Below, one piece after another: positions 1 to 7,048 of a DNA stretch of 64,000 nt (positions are counted from its first letter, which is position 1; the number at the start of each line of letters is the position of its first letter). The notes under the pieces were generated by a model. The model did no database searches, had not been told where the DNA came from, and saw only the letters and a program-made list of their open reading frames with translations. The stretch is from Lachnospiraceae bacterium (GTDB lineage Bacteria; Bacillota; Clostridia; Lachnospirales; Lachnospiraceae). Position numbers and translations under genes: made by a program. The stretch covers positions 1 through 64,000 of the forward strand of contig JAFVBE010000037.1 in NCBI GenBank assembly GCA_017480195.1, in the 5' to 3' direction.

Positions 1-4
1 AACC

Positions 5-60
5 GCCGTCCCCGAGGGCGATTTTCAAAGCTGCCCCTTTCCCCCGTCCCCGAGAGCGAT
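5..60. repeat. GC-rich direct repeat pair at window edge
   Basis: The motif CCGTCCCCGAG-(a/g)-GCGAT occurs at 5-21 and again at about 45-60, a period of 40 bases, in otherwise AT-rich DNA. On the minus strand the segment has runs of four to five G separated by 2-3 bases. It lies just downstream of the lipoprotein gene, so it could be the start of an intergenic repeat array or act at the transcript end. The window edge cuts it, so its extent is unknown. Confidence 0.5.
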
Positions 61-66
61 GTTTAA

Positions 67-615
67 TTAAGGTGTAACCTCTGAATCTGTTGCACTATTA
101 AAATCACCGTTAATAGTTATACCTGCATCAAGTGCAATAGTTCTAAGTTGCGTCTGATACTGCAATAGTAATGATTCTGATTCATCTATAAGTGAGTCTG
201 CCTGAGTAAGATAATCAGGATCCTGTTCATTTATTGAGGTAGCAACCATATTCATGGCATCAAGCTGCTTCTGAGCACTTTGTACATATAAGTCTTTCAA
301 ATTCTTAACCTCATCAGTGCTGACCTCGATATTATTCAGGTTGTTCATATATGTTTCCATAGTAGGTATTGCTGTATTCTGTAAATCAGAAGAAAACTGC
401 TCAATATTAACATCATCTGATGCAAAATAAGAATTATATATTGAAACTGCTGTATTTCTATCACCCTCTATAGCAGGAAGTTCAGTATTTACAAATTCTA
501 TAACATCCGCCTTTATCTCTGCATATTCATCCTTTTTCTCTTCATCCTTTTTTCCGCATGCAGCTAATGAGCAAATTGTACATAAAGTAATAAGCATTAT
601 ATAAAATTTCTTCAT
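67..615 (-). CDS. small lipoprotein of unknown function
   Basis: A 182-residue protein that starts with a basic/hydrophobic signal peptide ending in a good lipobox (L-A-A-C, Cys about residue 20), then a Lys/Glu-rich linker. It should be exported and lipid-anchored on the outer face of the membrane. The rest looks mostly alpha-helical with no motif I recognise. The start is preceded by GGAGG at 8-base spacing. It sits where rplS often follows trmD in Firmicutes, but it has its own promoter, so it is probably transcribed separately. No function is claimed. Confidence 0.8.
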   Translation of the reverse strand: MKKFYIMLITLCTICSLAACGKKDEEKKDEYAEIKADVIEFVNTELPAIEGDRNTAVSIYNSYFASDDVNIEQFSSDLQNTAIPTMETYMNNLNNIEVSTDEVKNLKDLYVQSAQKQLDAMNMVATSINEQDPDYLTQADSLIDESESLLLQYQTQLRTIALDAGITINGDFNSATDSEVTP

Positions 616-650
616 ATCGTATCCTCCAAATTGCTTTTCATAACTTGTTT

Positions 651-679
651 ATTATACATCATAAACATTAATAAAACAA
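651..679 (-). promoter_or_regulatory. promoter of the lipoprotein gene, within an inverted repeat
   Basis: Read on the minus strand: TTGTTT (674-679), 17-base spacer, TATAAT (651-656), about 35 bases before the lipoprotein start. An 11-base inverted repeat, ATAACTTGTTT / AAACAAGTTAT, at 640-650 and 674-684 brackets it, one arm on the -35 and the other at the likely start of transcription. This could be an operator or chance AT-rich symmetry. Confidence 0.6.
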
Positions 680-689
680 GTTATAATGT

Positions 690-1424
690 TTATTTTTTTG
701 ATTTTTCGTCGTTATTTTTAATGTACAGTTTATAAAGATCAGGTCTTCTCTCCTTAGTCCTTTGAATAGACTGCTCGTATCTCCATTTTTCAATATTTTT
801 ATGATGCCCCGAAAGCAGTACATCAGGCACAGCCTTACCCATAAAAACCTCAGGTCTCGTATACTGCGGATATTCCAAAAGCCCGTCATAAAAAGACTCA
901 TACAGCGCACTCTCTTCCTTGCCAAGCACCCCCGGAACAAGCCTTGACACTGCATCTACTATCATCATAGCAGGAAGCTCTCCGCCGGTCAAAACAAAAT
1001 CTCCTATGGAGACATTGTCTGTAACTATCATCTCAAGCACTCTCTCATCTATGCCCTCATAGTGTCCACACAGGATTATAAGGTCTTCCTCTTTAGAGTA
1101 TTCCTTCGCCATAGCCTGTGTAAACGGAGTACCCTGAGGTGTCATATATAATACTCTTGGCTTTTTATTCTCCGTTTTATCTCCATAAGGGAGCTTATCA
1201 ATTATAGATTTATACGCAAGATACACAGGTTCTGCCTGCATAAGCATACCTGCACCTCCGCCATAAGTATAATCATCCACATGACCATATTTATTCTGTG
1301 CAAAGTCTCTTATATTTACAGTATCAATCTTTATCAAATCATTTTTTATTGCCCTGCCTGTAATGCTTTCAGACAAAGCATTATTTATCATATCAGGAAA
1401 AAGTGTCATTATATGAAAATTCAT
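690..1424 (-). CDS. trmD: tRNA (guanine-37-N1)-methyltransferase TrmD
   Basis: A 244-residue SPOUT-class enzyme that methylates N1 of G37 next to the anticodon of tRNAs reading CNN codons, using S-adenosylmethionine, and so prevents +1 frameshifting. The N-terminus [12 protein letters not shown] and the knot region [10 protein letters not shown]...[13 protein letters not shown] are diagnostic, and the length is normal. Its ATG follows the rimM stop codon with no gap, so translation is probably coupled. It is the last gene of the ylxM-ffh-rpsP-khpA-rimM-trmD operon. The rplS gene often found next is not present here. Confidence 0.97.
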   Translation of the reverse strand: MNFHIMTLFPDMINNALSESITGRAIKNDLIKIDTVNIRDFAQNKYGHVDDYTYGGGAGMLMQAEPVYLAYKSIIDKLPYGDKTENKKPRVLYMTPQGTPFTQAMAKEYSKEEDLIILCGHYEGIDERVLEMIVTDNVSIGDFVLTGGELPAMMIVDAVSRLVPGVLGKEESALYESFYDGLLEYPQYTRPEVFMGKAVPDVLLSGHHKNIEKWRYEQSIQRTKERRPDLYKLYIKNNDEKSKK

Positions 1425-1937
1425 CTAATCAAGCATTCCCTTCATTAATCTTATAGTAATTTTCTTATTCTCAATATCCATATCAGGTACAAATTCCTTA
1501 ATCACCGGAACAAGTAATTCCTGCTTATCCTCCATAATGACTACAAACACATCATTTGCTCCTGTTTTCATAACATCCTTAAGCCTGCCGAAATGTGAGC
1601 CATCTTCAAGATATACATCCGCTCCGATTACATCTGATATATAGAATTCATCCTCCTCAAGCGGTATTGCAGCCTCACGCGTCACATAAAGCTCACTGCC
1701 CTTATATTTCTCAATCTCGTTAATATTATTAAATTCCTTAAACGAGAGAATAACCATATTCTTAAAAAACTTACACGAGTTTTTTTCAACCTCTATCTCT
1801 TCGCCTTTTTCAGTTCGTATAATACATTTCTTTAGCTTCTTAAATCTGTTCACATCGTCTGTCGTAGGATAAACCTTTACCTCTCCCTTCAAACCATGTG
1901 TCGATGTTATAACTCCAATTCTTAGGATATCCTCCAT
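1425..1937 (-). CDS. rimM: 16S rRNA processing protein RimM
   Basis: A 170-residue ribosome maturation factor that binds S19 and the 30S head during assembly. The N-terminal beta-barrel begins with IGVITSTHGLKGEVKV, and a C-terminal PRC-barrel follows (DEFYISDVIGADVY, then DVFVV and LLVPVIKEFVPDMDI). Both features and the length are typical. A good GGGAGG site precedes the ATG. It lies directly upstream of trmD and is separated from khpA by about 60 bases holding a strong hairpin. Confidence 0.96.
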   Translation of the reverse strand: MEDILRIGVITSTHGLKGEVKVYPTTDDVNRFKKLKKCIIRTEKGEEIEVEKNSCKFFKNMVILSFKEFNNINEIEKYKGSELYVTREAAIPLEEDEFYISDVIGADVYLEDGSHFGRLKDVMKTGANDVFVVIMEDKQELLVPVIKEFVPDMDIENKKITIRLMKGMLD

Positions 1938-1957
1938 ATAACCTCCCTATTAATAAT

Positions 1958-1982
1958 TATGGGGTGAAAAACTCACCCCATA
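1958..1982 (-). terminator. hairpin between khpA and rimM
   Basis: A 10-base inverted repeat, TATGGGGTGA / TCACCCCATA, with a 5-base loop. On the transcribed (minus) strand it is followed by AATTATTAA rather than a U-run. It is therefore more likely a partial terminator, RNase processing site or transcript stabiliser that sets the ratio of rpsP-khpA to rimM-trmD than a full stop. Confidence 0.6.
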
Positions 1983-1998
1983 AAACCTATTGTTAGAA

Positions 1999-2226
1999 TT
2001 ATTTAATATCTACAATTACCTTTTTGTCGCTCTTAGAAGCGGCAGCCTTTACAACAGTTCTGATTGATTTTGCTATTCTTCCCTGTTTACCAATGACCTT
2101 GCCCATATCATCTGCGGCAACCTTAAGTTCGATTGTAACAGTATCGCCATCAACTGTTTCGCTGACAACAACTTCATCAGGATTATCGACAAGAGATTTT
2201 GCGATAATTTCTACTAACTCCTTCAT
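1999..2226 (-). CDS. khpA: KH-domain RNA-binding protein KhpA (YlqC)
   Basis: A 75-residue single KH domain with the RNA-binding loop GKVIGKQGRIAKSIR (GxxG = GKQG). KhpA proteins bind RNA, usually as a heterodimer with KhpB/Jag, and affect cell division and elongation in Firmicutes. I start at the ATG at 2226, because AAGGAGG lies 8 bases before it. An upstream in-frame GTG at 2235 overlaps that ribosome site and is unlikely. It lies between rpsP and rimM, its standard place. Confidence 0.93.
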   Translation of the reverse strand: MKELVEIIAKSLVDNPDEVVVSETVDGDTVTIELKVAADDMGKVIGKQGRIAKSIRTVVKAAASKSDKKVIVDIK

Positions 2227-2244
2227 TACCGGCACCTCCTTGTA

Positions 2245-2490
2245 CTACTTTTCGATACCTGCCTGCTTAAACAACTTAGCTACTGTGTCTGTCGGCTGTG
2301 CGCCGTTATTGAGCCACTTCTTAGCTGCATCAGCATCAATCTTAACGATACTTGGCTCCTGATTCGGATCATAAGTGCCAATCTCCTCAATAAATCTTCC
2401 ATCTCTTGGAGATCTTGAGTCTGCTACGATTACTCTATAAAAAGGATGCTTCTTATATCCCATTCTTCTTAATCTGATCTTTACTGCCAT
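2245..2490 (-). CDS. rpsP: 30S ribosomal protein S16
   Basis: An 81-residue S16 with the characteristic N-terminus [19 protein letters not shown] and the segment [22 protein letters not shown]. It is a component of the 30S body needed for assembly. The ATG at 2490 gives the expected MAVKIRL start, with GGGAGG about 11 bases before it; an in-frame GTG four codons upstream falls on the ribosome site itself. It is followed after 18 bases by khpA. Confidence 0.98.
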   Translation of the reverse strand: MAVKIRLRRMGYKKHPFYRVIVADSRSPRDGRFIEEIGTYDPNQEPSIVKIDADAAKKWLNNGAQPTDTVAKLFKQAGIEK

Positions 2491-2573
2491 TTTAATTTTC
2501 ACCTCCCTTTATTCTCATGAAGCTTATCATGAATTAATCCTTTGAATAATCTATAATAAGTTGTCACCTATTA

Positions 2574-3920
2574 TCAAAAACCAAATGGAAGCTTGAAGCC
2601 ACCACGCTTCTTACCGCCCATCATACCTGACATCTGCTTCATCATCTTCTTGGATTGGTCAAACTGCTTTATAAGCTTGTTGACATCACTTATATCAACA
2701 CCTGCTCCGTTTGCAATTCGCTTCTTTCTGCTCGGATTGATGATATCAGGGTTTTCCCTTTCCTCCGGCGTCATAGAAAGTATTATCGCCTTCGGCATAT
2801 TCATTGCGCTGTCATCTATATCAATATTCTGTAATTGTTTATTTGAACTAAAGCCCGGAAGCATCTTGAGTATATCGTTCATACCGCCCATCTGCTCCAT
2901 CTGCTCCATCTGCTCTAAGAAGTCATTGAAGTTAAATGAAGCCTTACGGATTTTCTGCTCCATCTCCTTAGCTTTCTCTTCGTCTATGGCATTCTGTGCC
3001 TTCTCGATAAGACTCTCAACATCGCCCATACCGAGTATACGACTTGCCATCCTATCCGGATAGAACATCTCAAGGTCTGTAAGCTTCTCTCCCATACCTG
3101 CATAAAGTATAGGCTTTCCGGTAACAGCCTTAATCGAAAGTGCCGCACCACCTCTGGTATCACCATCAAGCTTGGTTAATATAACTCCATCTATACCAAT
3201 CTTATCATTAAATGATGTAGCAACATTGACAGCATCCTGACCTGTCATAGAATCTACGGTAAGTATCGTATATGTTACATCTATGCTTTCCTTAATCTGC
3301 TGAAGCTCATTCATCATTTCCTCATCTACATGAAGACGTCCGGCAGTATCTATAAATACAAGATTTATACTATTCTTCGAAGCATGCTCTATGGCAGCCT
3401 TGGCAATGTTTACGGGGCTGTGTCCGTCACCCATGGTAAATACAGGCACACCGACCTTCTCACCGTTTATCTCAAGCTGCTTAATAGCCGCCGGTCTGTA
3501 GACATCACAGGCAACAAGTAAAGGCTTCCTGCCCTTATTCTTGTACTGTCCTGCAAGCTTTGCTACTGTGGTGGTTTTTCCTGCGCCCTGTAGACCGCAC
3601 ATCATAATAACAGTTATCTCATTCGATGGAAGAAGCTTAAGCTCAGTAACCTCCGAGCCCATAAGTGCATCCATCTCTTCTTTAACTATCTTAATAACCA
3701 TCTGTCCGGGATTAAGTCCTTTTAAGACCTCCTCACCGACAGCTCTTGCGCTTACTGATTTTATAAACTGCTTGACAACCTTGAAGTTGACATCTGCCTC
3801 AAGCAATGCCCTCTTGACTTCCTTCATTGCTTCATTTACATCATCCTCAGTAAGCATACCCTTACTTCTTAACTTTTTAAACACGTTTTGTAATTTATCG
3901 GTTAAACTGTCAAACGCCAT
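2574..3920 (-). CDS. ffh: signal recognition particle GTPase Ffh (SRP54)
   Basis: A 448-residue SRP54 homolog that binds signal sequences of nascent membrane proteins and, with 4.5S RNA and FtsY, delivers ribosomes to the membrane. The NG domain has GLQGAGKTTTVAKLAG, DTAGRLHVDEEM and TKLDGDTRGGAALS. The C-terminal M domain is methionine-rich (MEQMEQMEQMGGMND, MMKQMSGMMGG) and ends KRGGFKLPFGF. The length is normal. It follows ylxM by 20 bases, the classic arrangement. No 4.5S RNA gene was seen in the window. Confidence 0.98.
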   Translation of the reverse strand: MAFDSLTDKLQNVFKKLRSKGMLTEDDVNEAMKEVKRALLEADVNFKVVKQFIKSVSARAVGEEVLKGLNPGQMVIKIVKEEMDALMGSEVTELKLLPSNEITVIMMCGLQGAGKTTTVAKLAGQYKNKGRKPLLVACDVYRPAAIKQLEINGEKVGVPVFTMGDGHSPVNIAKAAIEHASKNSINLVFIDTAGRLHVDEEMMNELQQIKESIDVTYTILTVDSMTGQDAVNVATSFNDKIGIDGVILTKLDGDTRGGAALSIKAVTGKPILYAGMGEKLTDLEMFYPDRMASRILGMGDVESLIEKAQNAIDEEKAKEMEQKIRKASFNFNDFLEQMEQMEQMGGMNDILKMLPGFSSNKQLQNIDIDDSAMNMPKAIILSMTPEERENPDIINPSRKKRIANGAGVDISDVNKLIKQFDQSKKMMKQMSGMMGGKKRGGFKLPFGF

Positions 3921-3940
3921 ATCAAAACCCCATTATAAAT

Positions 3941-4297
3941 CTAAAAATTCTCCAAAAGCTCCGTTACATTTTCCTCAATCTCTGATAAGGATTTCTCCAG
4001 CTTACTATCCTTATTTTTATCCTTAACCTTATCTATATTTATCTTTATATCAGATATTTTTTCCTTTGCATATACGAATTTTTCAACTAATTTAAGCTTA
4101 TCCTCATATCCCTCCAAAAGCCTGTCACACCTTTTAATCATATCATATATGCCCTGTCTGGATATACCGTAGATATCTGCAAGCTCGGAATATGACATAT
4201 CATTCATAACAACATCTTCGTATATTTTTTTCTGATGCTCAGTCAAAAGCTCCCCATAAAAATCATAAAGAAGCGACTGCCTTAAGATTTTCTCCAT
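3941..4297 (-). CDS. ylxM: YlxM family DNA-binding protein
   Basis: A 118-residue predicted SRP-pathway accessory protein with a sigma-like helix-turn-helix (SYSELADIYGISRQGIYDMI) and a C-terminal charged coiled coil. YlxM is encoded before ffh across Firmicutes and is thought to modulate SRP assembly or GTPase activity. I choose the ATG at 4297, where AGAGG is 8 bases upstream and the protein begins MEKILRQSLLYDFYG as in the family; a longer version from 4327 has no ribosome site. First gene of its operon. Confidence 0.93.
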   Translation of the reverse strand: MEKILRQSLLYDFYGELLTEHQKKIYEDVVMNDMSYSELADIYGISRQGIYDMIKRCDRLLEGYEDKLKLVEKFVYAKEKISDIKINIDKVKDKNKDSKLEKSLSEIEENVTELLENF

Positions 4298-4342
4298 AGT
4301 GCAACCTCTTATGTAAAGTCTTTTCACTTGACAACAATATGT

Positions 4343-4372
4343 ATGATATACTAATCATCGTAATATGTCAAG
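4343..4372 (-). promoter_or_regulatory. promoter of the ylxM-ffh-trmD operon
   Basis: On the minus strand: TTGACA (4367-4372), 18-base spacer, TATCAT (4343-4348), about 45 bases before the ylxM start. The short divergent region also has TTGACA on the plus strand at 4328-4333 and 4382-4387, which could serve the divergent gene, but neither has a convincing -10 box at the right distance. Confidence 0.6.
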
Positions 4373-4427
4373 CATTTTTTCTTGACAGGATTAATATAAT
4401 TAAATAACAGAAAATAAAGGCATAGCT

Positions 4428-5675
4428 ATGGACAATTCCAATATAACAGGTAATGATATAGGAAAGCTAAGAATTCGTGTAACAGAAGGAGCTAATCTTG
4501 AACCGGTAACTAATGCCAAAATATCCATAAGTTCTACCGGCAATCCTAATCTTACAATCGAAGAGCTTGAAACAGACGAGAATGGAATAACAGACACCAT
4601 TGAGCTTGCTGCACCGCCCCTTGAGTTCAGTCAGGAGCCATCTGATAACCAGCCGTATTCCGAATATAATATAAAAGTCTCATCTGCCGGCTATGATGAA
4701 AGACTTATCACAGGCATACAGATATTTTCAGGTGAAACAGGAATTCAGAGTGTCAGGCTTACAAGCAATATTGGTGATGAGGAAATCTATAATCCTACTG
4801 TAATTGCAGGACACACGCTATGGGAATTTTATCCACCTAAGATAGCTGAGGATTCGATTAAACCATTAAATGAGACAGGAGAAATCGTACTTAACCGTGT
4901 CGTTGTTCCTGAAACCATAGTAGTCCACGACGGTGTACCTACAGATACAACAGCTACCAATTATTATGTCTCATATCTTGATTATATAAAAAATGTCGCC
5001 TGCTGTGAGATATATACAACATGGTCAGACGAGGCAATCAAGGCTAACATTTTAGCTATCATGTCCTTTACACTTAACAGGGTCTACACGGAATGGTACA
5101 GGAACAAGGGCTATAATTTTACCATTACTTCTTCAACATCCTTCGACCATAAGTGGACCTACGGCAAAACGATATATGAGAAGGTATCACAGATTGCAGA
5201 CAGTTTATTCGCCAGCTTTCTTGCTCTTCCAAATGTACGGCAGCCTATTCTGACACAGTACTGTGACGGCAAAAGAACCACATGCCCGGGCTGGCTTAGT
5301 CAATGGGGTTCAAAGGCACTTGCTGATGATGGACTATCAGCCATAGAAATCCTAAGATATTATTACGGTTCAAATATGTATATCGGCAGAGCGCAGGCTG
5401 TATCAGGTATACCTTCCTCTTATCCGGGGTATGATTTAAACATTGGTTCTTCGGGCGAGCCCGTTATCACGGTTCAGGAACAATTAAATGCAATATCAAA
5501 AAACTATCCGGCTATTACACCTGTAGCAGTCGATGGAATATTCGGGCCAAAAACTAAAGCATCTGTGGCAAAATTTCAATCAATATTTGACCTACCCTCA
5601 TCAGGTATAGTTGACTACCCTACATGGTACAGATTGTCTGAAATATATGTGGCTGTATCAAAGATTGCTGAATAA
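4428..5675 (+). CDS. SpoIID/LytB-like protein with peptidoglycan-binding domain
   Basis: A 415-residue protein of three parts. An N-terminal beta-sandwich-like segment (about 10-110, DENGITDT...YSEYNIKVSSAGYDE) resembles carboxypeptidase-regulatory folds. The middle (about 180-330) resembles SpoIID/LytB: YLDYIKNVACCEIYTTWSDE matches the pattern of its catalytic region, and SQWGSKALADDGLSAIEILRYYY matches its C-terminal motif. The C-terminus (about 345-410) is a PG_binding_1 domain (VQEQLNAI...VDGIFGPKTKASVAKFQ). This suggests a cell-wall lytic or spore-related role. There is no signal peptide, so export is unexplained, or it acts inside the mother cell or on a forespore. It is a single gene, divergent from ylxM. 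Confidence 0.75.
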   Translation: MDNSNITGNDIGKLRIRVTEGANLEPVTNAKISISSTGNPNLTIEELETDENGITDTIELAAPPLEFSQEPSDNQPYSEYNIKVSSAGYDERLITGIQIFSGETGIQSVRLTSNIGDEEIYNPTVIAGHTLWEFYPPKIAEDSIKPLNETGEIVLNRVVVPETIVVHDGVPTDTTATNYYVSYLDYIKNVACCEIYTTWSDEAIKANILAIMSFTLNRVYTEWYRNKGYNFTITSSTSFDHKWTYGKTIYEKVSQIADSLFASFLALPNVRQPILTQYCDGKRTTCPGWLSQWGSKALADDGLSAIEILRYYYGSNMYIGRAQAVSGIPSSYPGYDLNIGSSGEPVITVQEQLNAISKNYPAITPVAVDGIFGPKTKASVAKFQSIFDLPSSGIVDYPTWYRLSEIYVAVSKIAE

Positions 5676-5678
5676 AAA

Positions 5679-5705
5679 ACACCGCAAGCAATATGCTTGC
5701 GGTGT
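5679..5705. terminator. bidirectional Rho-independent terminator
   Basis: A perfect 12-base stem, ACACCGCAAGCA / TGCTTGCGGTGT, with a 3-base loop between two convergent genes. On the minus strand it is followed by six T, a classic terminator for the zinc-ribbon gene; on the plus strand the T-rich tail is weak but the stem lies just after the 4428-5675 stop codon. It probably serves both. Confidence 0.9.
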
Positions 5706-5720
5706 TCTGCATTAAAGACT

Positions 5721-6515
5721 TTAGTTATAATCTATATTATCATATGAATCAACCTGTAAATACCATTTATTACTTATCTCAACAAAATCCATATTCATTG
5801 TAATATCAAGGTCTGCGCCATTTGATAATACACTGCTGTCCCCTGTAACCGTTACTTTAAAGGTTACCTTTACATTATATGCTGAAGTAATTCTTGCAGT
5901 CTTTGAGGTTTGTAGTTTTATAGCATCCTGCAGTTCATATATGTCTTTATCAGGATACATTTTTTTTTCATCAATAGTATAACTATTGATATGAAGTGAT
6001 GACATATTATCAAGAATATCTTTTGCCTTGCCTTCTCTATCGTCAATATATGGAGGCATAATACCTCGCATATAGTCTATATCATTCTCATTGATGGCTT
6101 TTACATAATAATCAACTGCATCTTCACAATTATATGCTTTTTTATTAGAAAACACAAAATAATCTAAAAGATAGTAAACACCAAAAGCAAGAGCCGCAAA
6201 AAATATAATTCTAAAGATTGTTCTTCCTACATGACTCTTATGCTTAACCTCATAATCACTAACATCATTTCTGGATAAAGAAATAGGAATTGAACCTCCT
6301 ACAGAGGAATATGGCTCCTCTTCGCCATCGTTTAAAATATCCGTAAGTCCTGAACCGGTACTTACTGTAGTTCCCATAGAATGAGAATTACTCTTCTTAG
6401 GTGCAGCTCCGCCTTTTAATGAAAATCCGCTTGTATCTGCTATAGGACAGCCACATTCAGGACATTCCGTTGCATGATCATCAACATCGAAACCGCACAT
6501 TGGACACTTCTTCAT
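5721..6515 (-). CDS. zinc-ribbon membrane protein
   Basis: A 264-residue protein. It begins with a double zinc ribbon (CPMCGFDV...CPECGCPI, Cys pairs at about residues 4/7 and 18/21), then a polar Ser/Gly linker. A transmembrane helix near residues 98-117 (IFRIIFFAALAFGVYYLLDY) follows, then an outside domain of about 145 residues resembling an NTF2-like/DUF4878 fold. Proteins of this layout are common in Clostridia and have no settled role. It follows the PH-domain gene by about 20 bases, so both probably form one operon. Confidence 0.8.
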   Translation of the reverse strand: MKKCPMCGFDVDDHATECPECGCPIADTSGFSLKGGAAPKKSNSHSMGTTVSTGSGLTDILNDGEEEPYSSVGGSIPISLSRNDVSDYEVKHKSHVGRTIFRIIFFAALAFGVYYLLDYFVFSNKKAYNCEDAVDYYVKAINENDIDYMRGIMPPYIDDREGKAKDILDNMSSLHINSYTIDEKKMYPDKDIYELQDAIKLQTSKTARITSAYNVKVTFKVTVTGDSSVLSNGADLDITMNMDFVEISNKWYLQVDSYDNIDYN

Positions 6516-6535
6516 AATATTAACCCCCTTAAAAA

Positions 6536-6928
6536 TTAATTATTATCGTCATCATCGTCATCATCATTAAAATCAAAATCGCTATTAATAAATTCCTTGC
6601 TGCTTACCCTCTTTCTGTCTCTCTCTTCTTCAACATAAGAGGATATAAGCTCTTTTACCTCACGAGGTTTTTTTATATTCTTTATTTCAAAATTCTTAAG
6701 TGTTCTGTCAGAAGAATGACAGGTAACCGTTCCAAGTCCAAACAATCTCTGCCAAAAGGTTCGTGATACAGAGACATCAGTTATTCTGTATAATCTAACC
6801 TCATCCTCTTTCACATTAAAAAAACCTGTTTCCATAAAGAACCTATCCTCAGACAAGCCGTATTTTGTAAATGTCCAAGGAAGTCCAAATATTATTCTCT
6901 TTCGGTCTTTCCATACAGTATTTACCAT
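6536..6928 (-). CDS. bacterial PH-domain protein with poly-Asp tail
   Basis: A 130-residue protein with a bPH2-type (YdbS/YdbT-like) domain: WTFTKYGLSEDRFFMETGFFNVKEDEV, RITDVSVSRTFWQRLFGLGTV and PREVKELISSYV fit the family pattern. It has no membrane helices of its own. The C-terminus is a run of Asp with two Asn. It is co-transcribed with the membrane-anchored zinc-ribbon protein and may act with it at the envelope. Start supported by GGAGG 7 bases upstream. Confidence 0.82.
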   Translation of the reverse strand: MVNTVWKDRKRIIFGLPWTFTKYGLSEDRFFMETGFFNVKEDEVRLYRITDVSVSRTFWQRLFGLGTVTCHSSDRTLKNFEIKNIKKPREVKELISSYVEEERDRKRVSSKEFINSDFDFNDDDDDDDNN

Positions 6929-6991
6929 ATCATACCTCCATATTAGTATTATATTATTGGAATAATAATATTTTTACATATTATTGTCTAT

Positions 6992-7032
6992 AGTATATAC
7001 CAAATATAAAAATCAATCAAGTTTTTCGACAA
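6992..7032 (-). promoter_or_regulatory. promoter with adjacent Spo0A-like box
   Basis: On the minus strand: TTGATT (7015-7020), 17-base spacer, TATACT (6992-6997), about 65 bases before the PH-domain gene. Four bases upstream of the -35 is TTTGTCGAA (7024-7032), an exact match to the Spo0A binding consensus, in a position where Spo0A could activate or block a sigmaA promoter. The promoter is well supported; the 0A-box role is inference. Confidence 0.6.
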
Positions 7033-7048
7033 AACTATACAAATATTA

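Noticed and set aside
2593-3063. 156-codon open frame opposite the ffh M domain
   Set aside because: Antisense of a Met-rich domain, giving a His/Ile/Ser-rich artefact.
3541-4026. 161-codon open frame on the plus strand opposite ffh/ylxM
   Set aside because: Shadow of two clear minus-strand genes; low-complexity Ser/Ile/Thr composition typical of antisense frames.
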